A DNA stretch of 11,202 nucleotides from JANRKT01 sp033763355. GTDB taxonomy: Bacteria; Bacteroidota; Bacteroidia; Chitinophagales; Chitinophagaceae. Under the pieces are notes generated by a model that worked only from the letters and a program-made list of their open reading frames with translations, was not told where the DNA came from and did not search any database. Location of the stretch: positions 1 to 11,202 of the forward strand of contig JANRKT010000024.1 of the NCBI GenBank assembly GCA_033763355.1, written 5' to 3'. Shown here piece by piece: positions 6,429 through 11,202 of this stretch. Positions within the stretch are counted from its first letter, which is position 1, and each line of letters opens with the position of its first letter. The translations under genes were made by a program, and so were the position numbers.

Positions 6429-6639
6429 AAATAAGAATATTGGATGGATAAAGTTTTTCTTACTAATGAACGCCTGTGCGGGGTGAAAATTATAGTCCGG
6501 CAGCAACAGGTAAATCAAAACCTCTTCCGGTTAACTTGATAGTAAAAATTATGGATACGGAACCCCTATTTTAAAGGCGGCGATGAAAATTGCAGAGCGT
6601 TCAATGTCAGGGGATGAGCCTTCCCTGGCTACGCTTATT

Positions 6640-6993
6640 TTACTTTACCGCCCTTTTTAATGCTTCCACTGTTTTCTTTTCGCTGCCGGCAAAAATTTTG
6701 TTGCCTATGATTACAACAGGTCGCTTAAGAAAGGTATATTCTTCAAGTATGTAATTGCGGTAATCCTGTTCTGTAAGCTTTTTATCCTTCAGGCCCCATT
6801 CTTTGTACTTCATGGCCCTGCGGCTGAAGAGGGCTTCATAACTCCCCGCTATAGCCTTCATTTCATCTAATTGTTCCGGGGTAATTTTTTCGGATTTTAT
6901 ATCCTGCATTTTAAACCCCCTGCGGTCAATTTTGGTATCTGTGATGATAGCCTGCGATGTGGTGCAATTGCCAAGGTGGTAAATTTTCTTCAT
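6640..6993 (-). CDS. ArsC/Spx-family thioredoxin-fold protein
   Basis: A 117-residue protein of the arsenate reductase (ArsC)/Spx/YffB superfamily, full length. The N-terminal strand MKKIYHLGNCTTSQ carries a single cysteine, C10, in a C-x-x-S arrangement (S13), the position of the ArsC nucleophile and the first Spx cysteine. It has no second cysteine, so a Spx-type CxxC disulfide switch is ruled out. The core is as expected: the DIKSEKITPEQLDEM helix, FSRRAMKYKEWGL with R58/R59, and LKRPVVIIGNKIFAGS with R91 and the cis-proline-type R-P motif. Its chemistry could be glutathione/glutaredoxin-linked arsenate or thiol reduction; family members are often annotated only as ArsC-like. It is divergent from the sigma factor gene, with 60 bases between. 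Confidence 0.85.
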   Translation of the reverse strand: MKKIYHLGNCTTSQAIITDTKIDRRGFKMQDIKSEKITPEQLDEMKAIAGSYEALFSRRAMKYKEWGLKDKKLTEQDYRNYILEEYTFLKRPVVIIGNKIFAGSEKKTVEALKRAVK

Positions 6994-7053
6994 AAAATTC
7001 TAATTTCATCCTGTAACAATCTATAATAACAAACGACTATCAATAAAAGCTTT

Positions 7054-7566
7054 TTGCAAGTTACTGCTTCACATGATGATTTTTTGAGGCTTGTAAATGA
7101 ACACAGCGGCATTGTTCATAAGGTATGTCATATCTACTGTAGCACGGATGAAGACAGGAAAGACCTTTTCCAGGAAATCGTTATCCAGTTGTGGAAATCT
7201 TACCCGAAGTTCAGGGGAGAAAGCCGTTTCAGCACGTGGATGTACCGCATTGCGCTGAATACAGCCATTTCAGATTTCCGCAGGCAAAAAAGAAACCCCC
7301 GGGTCAGTTATCCTGATTCTGCTCCGTTTGAAATTGCTGACCAGCCCCATGATGCAGAGAAAGAAGAAAAGCTCCGCATGCTTTATAAAGCCATCACTAA
7401 ACTTTCTGAAGTGGAAAAAGCCCTTGTGATGTTATACCTTGACGACAGGAGCTATGATGAAATGGAAGAAGTGCTGGGCATTAACCAGAATAACCTGCGT
7501 GTAAAAATGAAGCGGGTTAAAGACAAACTTCGTGAACTCACTAAAACAACAGTGTATGGAACTTGA
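7054..7566 (+). CDS. RNA polymerase ECF-type sigma factor
   Basis: A 170-residue sigma-70 family factor of the extracytoplasmic-function group. Region 2 covers about 15-80 and includes DRKDLFQEIVIQLWKSYPKF (34-53), RGESRFSTWMYRIALNTAIS (54-73) and DFRRQKR, the core-binding and -10-reading helices. Region 4 covers about 105-162, with a helix-turn-helix in YDEMEEVLGINQNNLRVKMK (134-153) for -35 recognition. Region 3 is absent, as usual for ECF factors. The start is a TTG at 7054: an in-frame stop lies at 7027-7029 and no ATG comes before the conserved DDFLRLVNEHSGIVHKVC, so TTG is the best start. The 3' end overlaps the next gene by 11 bases, so the two are an operon. Its targets cannot be told from sequence. 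Confidence 0.92.
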   Translation: MQVTASHDDFLRLVNEHSGIVHKVCHIYCSTDEDRKDLFQEIVIQLWKSYPKFRGESRFSTWMYRIALNTAISDFRRQKRNPRVSYPDSAPFEIADQPHDAEKEEKLRMLYKAITKLSEVEKALVMLYLDDRSYDEMEEVLGINQNNLRVKMKRVKDKLRELTKTTVYGT

Positions 7567-8194
7567 CCAGTTAAAAGAAGTGTGGAAAGAAATGGAGAAG
7601 AAGGGTACGGCTGAAAAAAACAGCGGTCAGCTTACTTATTTGCCGGGCCGGAGATCCCATAGTCCCATTGCAAAAATGAAACGCAACTTGTTTATTGAGC
7701 TGTTGTTTGTAATTGTTTTGTTTGGCGGTGCGGCGGTTTATTATTTTATCGCCTTTAAAGGAAGGGTCAGCGAAGTATCATGGACTTATATTGTGCTTGC
7801 ACTTGCTTTTTGCGTTTATTACTACCGTAAAAGCAAACTGCTTAACGAAATGCAGTGTGTAAGCTGCAGGGTAAAATCAAACCTGGAACTGCATGTAAAA
7901 ACGCTTGAAAAATACGTACGGTTTTATCTTATATACGGCACAGCGCTCATTCCGGTATTATTTATTTTCTTTGGTGTTTTAATCCGGTATAAAATACCCG
8001 GAACTAATTTACCGGGTATCTTCTATCCTTCTGCAGCCAACCCGTGGTGGAAAGCCATACTGATGATCGTGCTTGTTACAGCGGCAGTAACCCTGCTGTT
8101 TTATATGCTCAACAAATGGTATGTAAAAAAATTATACGGCAACCACATTAAAAAGCTCAGGCAGGTACTTGAAGAAATGAATGACGGGGATTAG
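7556..8194 (+). CDS. Four-helix membrane protein coupled to the sigma factor
   Basis: A 212-residue protein, starting at ATG 7556 inside the sigma gene; a longer start at 7532 adds eight residues but not the usual N-terminal pattern. The first 20 residues, MELDQLKEVWKEMEKKGTAE, form the amphipathic L-x-x-x-W-K-E-M helix common at the start of Bacteroidota proteins encoded after sigma factors. Four membrane segments follow: about 45-66, 74-91, 122-144 and 165-185, with a cytoplasmic basic tail (KWYVKKLYGNHIKKLRQVLE). No zinc-binding H-x3-C-x2-C anti-sigma motif is present; C101 and C104 form a C-x-x-C between TM2 and TM3. Overlap with the sigma gene suggests co-regulation and possibly membrane-based control of the sigma factor; that role is inferred. 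Its TAG shares four bases with the stop of the convergent barrel gene. Confidence 0.82.
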   Translation: MELDQLKEVWKEMEKKGTAEKNSGQLTYLPGRRSHSPIAKMKRNLFIELLFVIVLFGGAAVYYFIAFKGRVSEVSWTYIVLALAFCVYYYRKSKLLNEMQCVSCRVKSNLELHVKTLEKYVRFYLIYGTALIPVLFIFFGVLIRYKIPGTNLPGIFYPSAANPWWKAILMIVLVTAAVTLLFYMLNKWYVKKLYGNHIKKLRQVLEEMNDGD

Positions 8195-9072
8195 AATTGC
8201 GCCTCATTTGTTTCTTCTTCCTGTTTCTTTTTCTTCCTTTTCTTTTTTCCGTCGTTTTCATCCTGCTCTTCATACTTTTTAATTTTACCGAGCAGGAAGG
8301 TGAACTTTATGCCGCCATAATAGTACCAGTCATTTTTGCGTGGGTTACCGCGTATGGTGCCGTTTTGCGGGTATTGGAGAGGCCTTGAAAGTTCATCTCC
8401 GCGAAAAGCCATCTTGGTTGCTTTCTCCCCTTTTTTGGTAAGCAATACTTCAAAATCGGCATATGTGGTGCTGACATCATCAAGGTAATCGGTAAATGTA
8501 GGGCGGAAAGCAATTTCAGCAGCCATGCCAAAGCGGTCGCTGAATTTTGTTTTTACACCCACTGCAAAGGGAAGGCATAGCTGTGTGAGTTTATAGGGTT
8601 TCCTGTTGGGAAATTCCTCCAGGCCCTGCCCTTCGGTACTGAGATCTCTCAGGCTTACGAGGTTATTCTGTGCGTCTCTTGCTTTCGGATCGAAATGAAA
8701 AACGCCGACACCTGCAAATACATAAGGGAAAACTTTAAAATCCCAGGGATTGAGAAGGTTTACCTGCAAACCAATGCTGGCATCATAAACATCAGTTTCA
8801 AAACTCAGGTTCCGCCTTACCAGAAAGGTATCTGAACCACCTTTATCCTGTCCGGAAATTTTTCCATAACCAATCCCTCCGCGGATGGCTACAAACTGAT
8901 TGAACCAGTAATCAAGATTTACGTTAACGCCGGGTTTGGCAGGGTTAAAGGGCTTGTTGCCGCTGGCAAGGTCTCCTGAATAGCCTGTAACACCCACTAA
9001 AATTTCGGTTTCGAGGCGCTGTGCTTGTGACAGGGTGGACACAAACACAAGCAGAAAAAGTATTTTCTTCAT
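8191..9072 (-). CDS. Outer-membrane beta-barrel protein (DUF6089 type)
   Basis: A 293-residue exported protein. A signal peptide (MKKILFLLVFVSTLSQAQ) is followed by alternating beta strands typical of an outer-membrane barrel: LETEILVGVTGYSGDLA, then PGVNVNLDYWFNQFVAIRGG, YVFAGVGVFHFDP, LPFAVGVKTKFSDRFGMAAE, and YYYGGIKFTFLLG near the end. The GVTGYSGDL start and the phrase FRPTFTDYLDDVS are characteristic of the Bacteroidota DUF6089/outer-membrane barrel family. The function is not established; such proteins are structural or adhesion-related. After the last strand comes a highly charged tail of about 30 residues (KKYEEQDENDGKKKRKKKKQ) that would lie at the periplasmic end. The gene is convergent with, and overlaps by four bases, the membrane-protein gene. 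Confidence 0.82.
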   Translation of the reverse strand: MKKILFLLVFVSTLSQAQRLETEILVGVTGYSGDLASGNKPFNPAKPGVNVNLDYWFNQFVAIRGGIGYGKISGQDKGGSDTFLVRRNLSFETDVYDASIGLQVNLLNPWDFKVFPYVFAGVGVFHFDPKARDAQNNLVSLRDLSTEGQGLEEFPNRKPYKLTQLCLPFAVGVKTKFSDRFGMAAEIAFRPTFTDYLDDVSTTYADFEVLLTKKGEKATKMAFRGDELSRPLQYPQNGTIRGNPRKNDWYYYGGIKFTFLLGKIKKYEEQDENDGKKKRKKKKQEEETNEAQF

Positions 9073-9251
9073 TGAAATGCTTTTTCAATTTTTGTTTTGC
9101 AATAAATTACAGTGATAGGCTATTCAAGCGGGTTGGATTTCAGGGTAGCACGTGGTTTATATCCAAAGAGGAAGGCTAAAGTATAAAGAATTTACGGAGT
9201 ATGCAAATTTCCGATTCCCGCCATTGCAAATTACGGCGTTGGTTTACGTGG

Positions 9252-9259
9252 TAAATTTG
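9252..9259 (+). promoter_or_regulatory. Probable -7 promoter element for the TraB-like gene
   Basis: TAAATTTG matches the Bacteroidota -7 consensus TAnnTTTG exactly. It sits 43 bases before the preferred ATG at 9303. A TTG at 9224-9226 is the nearest -33 candidate but is several bases too far upstream, so the -33 match is poor. The element lies inside a near-palindrome, GGTAAATTTGCC (9250-9261), that could be an operator. Confidence 0.4.
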
Positions 9260-9302
9260 CCTTTTCAATCCCTCCACGGCAATGCTTAAATTAATTTCAA
9301 CT

Positions 9303-10178
9303 ATGAGAATGAACTGTTTACTTATATACCTGCTGTTACTTATAGCGGGATGCGGTACCCCAAAAGAAATTCAGAAAAAAGTTACCGAAGAAAACACGCT
9401 TTTATGGAGAATAACGGGTAAACAGCTCTCACAGGCTTCTTACCTGTATGGCACCATACACATGATATGCAAAGAAGATTTTGTATTGAGCGATGCTTTG
9501 AAACTAAGGTTTGACAGCGCTGCAATGGTATATCTTGAGCTTGACCTTGACGACCCCGCCATGATGCTTAAAACCATGAAGCTTTCCATGATGAAAGACA
9601 AATCGCTAAAGGACCTTTTCAGCAAAGAAGACTACGATAAACTGAATTTATATATGCGTGACTCTGTGGGCATGCCACTGTTGCTGTTTAATAAAATGAA
9701 ACCCATTACCCTGATGAGTTTGCTATATACCAAAGCATTGCCATGCGATAAACAGGAGTCTTATGAACAGCGCTTTTTACAAATGGCGCAATCAGCTAAA
9801 AAGGAAATAAAAGGGCTGGAAAGCCTTGAAGACCAGTTTGCGGTTTTTGATAAAATTCCCGACTCGGTGCAGGCCAAAATGATTATGGAAATGATTAATG
9901 CTTTTGGCAGCCAGCGGCAGCAGTTTCAGCAAATGACGGAAGCATACAAAAAGCAGGACCTTGCTGCGCTGCACAGGCAAATCAGCGCTTCGCCTGATAT
10001 TGCAGGTTATGAGGATGTGTTTCTGGTAAACCGCAATAAAAACTGGATACCGGTAATGGAAGATGCCATGAAAAAGAACAGCAACTTTTTTGCAGTAGGC
10101 GCCGGCCACCTGCCGGGAGAAAACGGTGTAATCAATTTGCTCAGGAAAGCCGGGTATACACTAACCCCCGTAAAATAA
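9303..10178 (+). CDS. TraB/GumN family lipoprotein
   Basis: A TraB/GumN (PF01963-like) protein of 291 residues from ATG 9303. A start at 9282 is possible, but 9303 puts a compact lipoprotein signal first (MRMNCLLIYLLLLIAGCG) with lipobox I-A-G-C, lipidated Cys17 and only a short basic lead. The family signatures are present: YLYGTIH (residues 47-53, G-x-x-H motif) near the N-terminus, the acidic MVYLELDLDD strand, and the C-terminal FFAVGAGHLPGENGVINLLR (263-282), with the second G-x-x-H-like histidine at 269. The family resembles the Tiki proteases and erythromycin-esterase-like folds, and Tiki homologues are metalloproteases. It may therefore be a membrane-anchored hydrolase, but the activity of bacterial members is mostly untested. 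It stands alone, divergent from the barrel gene; a hairpin follows directly after the stop. Confidence 0.9.
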   Translation: MRMNCLLIYLLLLIAGCGTPKEIQKKVTEENTLLWRITGKQLSQASYLYGTIHMICKEDFVLSDALKLRFDSAAMVYLELDLDDPAMMLKTMKLSMMKDKSLKDLFSKEDYDKLNLYMRDSVGMPLLLFNKMKPITLMSLLYTKALPCDKQESYEQRFLQMAQSAKKEIKGLESLEDQFAVFDKIPDSVQAKMIMEMINAFGSQRQQFQQMTEAYKKQDLAALHRQISASPDIAGYEDVFLVNRNKNWIPVMEDAMKKNSNFFAVGAGHLPGENGVINLLRKAGYTLTPVK

Positions 10179-10179
10179 A

Positions 10180-10201
10180 AGAGGCGGTTGTTGCCGCCCC
10201 T
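10180..10201 (-). terminator. Rho-independent terminator for ferritin (possibly bidirectional)
   Basis: GGCGG (10183-10187) and CCGCC (10194-10198) pair around a TTGTTG loop; the stem extends by two pairs past one A-C mismatch. Read on the minus strand, the hairpin is followed by TCTTTTATTTTA, the T-rich tail expected downstream of the ferritin stop. On the plus strand it follows the TraB-like stop by one base but has no T run, so it may serve both convergent genes weakly on that side. Confidence 0.6.
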
Positions 10202-10221
10202 GAAAATGTAAATACACAGGT

Positions 10222-10740
10222 TTATTCACCCTGCGTACCAGTTTCTTTTTCACTACCCATACCGGCCACATCACGGTCAAAAATATAAAGACCGGCCTTG
10301 TCATCACCAATCAGTTTCAGTTTATCCATTATTCTTCTTGCAAGGGCTTCTTCTTCTATTTGTTCGCTTACATACCATTGCAAAAAGTTATGGGTGGTAT
10401 AATCTTTTTCTTTCAGGCACACATCAACCAGTTTGTTGATCTCACTGCTTACATGTATCTCATGGTCCAGCACTTCCTGGAACAGGGGTTTAACCCCTTT
10501 GTATTTTGAAGAGGGCTGGCTTAAAGCGGGTATTACCGCATGGCCGCCCCGCTCATTAACAAACTTTACCAGCTTCAGCATATGGAGCCTTTCTTCATCT
10601 GAATGTTTATATAAAAATGCAGCAACGCCATTGTATCCTTCTACCTCCGCCCATGATGCCATAGCAAGGTAAATCTGCGAAGATTCTGCCTCTAAAACAA
10701 CCTGTTGGTTCAGCGCTTTTTCAATTTTTGGTGATATCAT
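10222..10740 (-). CDS. ftnA: Bacterial non-heme ferritin
   Basis: A 172-residue ferritin subunit that assembles into a 24-mer cage, oxidises Fe(II) and stores it as a ferric mineral in the cytoplasm. All ferroxidase residues known from E. coli FtnA are present at the same numbers: E17, E50, H53 (in SDEERLHM, 47-54), E94 (in LDHEIH), Q127 and, for the third iron site, E49, E126 and E130 (in VSEQIEEEA). Y24 is also kept. The C-terminal helix is followed by a short charged tail (GSEKETGTQGE). No heme-ligand Met of bacterioferritin is expected or seen. Iron- or oxidative-stress-dependent expression is likely but no Fur box was identified. It is divergent from the Nfu-type gene and ends convergent with the TraB-like gene. 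Confidence 0.95.
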   Translation of the reverse strand: MISPKIEKALNQQVVLEAESSQIYLAMASWAEVEGYNGVAAFLYKHSDEERLHMLKLVKFVNERGGHAVIPALSQPSSKYKGVKPLFQEVLDHEIHVSSEINKLVDVCLKEKDYTTHNFLQWYVSEQIEEEALARRIMDKLKLIGDDKAGLYIFDRDVAGMGSEKETGTQGE

Positions 10741-10851
10741 GTTTGTTGAATTTTATAGCCCGAATTTACGAATTTGGGAAAATGTACCGGAAAATAACTC
10801 TTCCTTAGCTACAATGCGGGTATAAAACAACTCCGCCCGGCTGTTTGTTGT

Positions 10852-10859
10852 TAATTTTG
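10852..10859 (+). promoter_or_regulatory. Probable -7 promoter element for the Nfu-type gene
   Basis: TAATTTTG matches the TAnnTTTG consensus exactly and lies 23 bases before the ATG at 10883, giving a short leader of about 15-20 bases. The matching -33 position near 10828 shows only weak similarity. Confidence 0.4.
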
Positions 10860-10882
10860 TACTTCGCAAAAACTTAAACCGT

Positions 10883-11202
10883 ATGATCAAAACAGGCAAT
10901 CCTGTAATCAGTATTTATACCGAAATGACGCCCAACCCGGAGACCATGAAATTTGTGGCAAATAAATTACTGTATCCCGGAAGAAGCATTGATTTTCCTG
11001 ATGCTGACAGCGCAAACCCATCACCGCTGGCAATGGAGTTATTTGGTTTCCCCTTTATAAAAAGTGTTTTTATAGCCAGCAATTTTGTTACGCTTACGAA
11101 AACCCCCGATACAGACTGGGAAGAAGTTAAGCCTTCCATACGCCAGTTTCTGAAAGATTATCTTGAAGAAGGGAAAATTGTAATCAACGAAGAAGAAATT
11201 GC
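10883..11202 (+). CDS. Nfu-type iron-sulfur scaffold protein, N-terminal domain, cut by window edge
   Basis: The first 106 codons of a gene running off the right edge. The protein starts MIKTGNPVISIYTEMTPNPE and continues TMKFVANKLLYPGRSIDFPD, then PLAMELFGFPFIKSVFIASN and VTLTKTPDTDWEEVKPSIRQ. The E-x-T-P-N-P-x-x-x-K-F core, the A-x-x-L-F-x-F-x-x-I-K-x-V-F-x-x-x-N-F-V-T-L-T-K strand pair and the W-x-x-V-x-P helix are the Nfu N-terminal domain (Pfam Nfu_N). A NifU-like C-terminal domain with a C-x-x-C iron-sulfur site is expected downstream but is outside the window. The protein carries and delivers Fe-S clusters to apoproteins. Its ATG is preceded by a good -7 box. Confidence 0.93.
   Translation, partial: MIKTGNPVISIYTEMTPNPETMKFVANKLLYPGRSIDFPDADSANPSPLAMELFGFPFIKSVFIASNFVTLTKTPDTDWEEVKPSIRQFLKDYLEEGKIVINEEEI

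Noticed and set aside
6608..6627. CAGGG/CCCTG hairpin downstream of the ArsC-like gene as a terminator
   Set aside because: A 5-bp stem with a 10-base loop and no T-rich tail on the minus strand.

Overview
The window looks like chromosomal DNA from a member of the Bacteroidota, probably a Chitinophagaceae-like genus. Shine-Dalgarno sequences are weak or absent, and two promoters carry TAnnTTTG-type -7 boxes. The exported proteins fit the phylum: an outer-membrane beta-barrel of the DUF6089 type, a TonB/MORN-type exported protein, a TraB/GumN lipoprotein, and an ECF sigma factor overlapping a membrane-protein gene. The phylum call is firm; the family is inferred. No tRNA, rRNA, CRISPR array, insertion sequence or transposase is visible.

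Left part (1-2170). The 5' end of an exported protein gene runs off the left edge on the minus strand. Divergent from it is a two-gene unit of toxin-antitoxin form. An intact 134-residue protein with an antitoxin-like tail overlaps, by ATGA, a PemK/MazF toxin gene broken by one missing base in a G run. A 50-residue, strongly basic small-protein gene follows. Then, on the minus strand, comes a second toxin-antitoxin-type pair: a minimal nucleotidyltransferase (MNT) and a HEPN protein, again overlapping by ATGA. About 1.7 kb is therefore a small defence/toxin-antitoxin cluster with one pair apparently crippled.

Middle part (2252-6428). A full-length PcrA/UvrD helicase with all SF1A motifs and a C-terminal RNA-polymerase-binding Tudor-like domain is divergent from the MNT gene. 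Its 3' end is duplicated: a second, synonymously diverged copy of the last codons lies 97 bases downstream, on the far side of a GC-rich palindromic repeat. Next come a small exported nitrobindin/lipocalin-like protein and, convergent with it, an exported protein with TPR-like helices.

Right part (6640-11202). An ArsC/Spx-family thioredoxin-fold protein (minus) is divergent from an ECF sigma factor whose gene overlaps that of a four-helix membrane protein, a plausible regulator of the sigma factor. This gene is convergent with the DUF6089-type barrel gene, and the two stop codons share four bases. A TraB/GumN lipoprotein, a bacterial ferritin (minus) and the start of a Nfu-type iron-sulfur scaffold gene close the window. 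Ferritin and Nfu are divergent neighbours with a shared theme of iron storage and Fe-S assembly.
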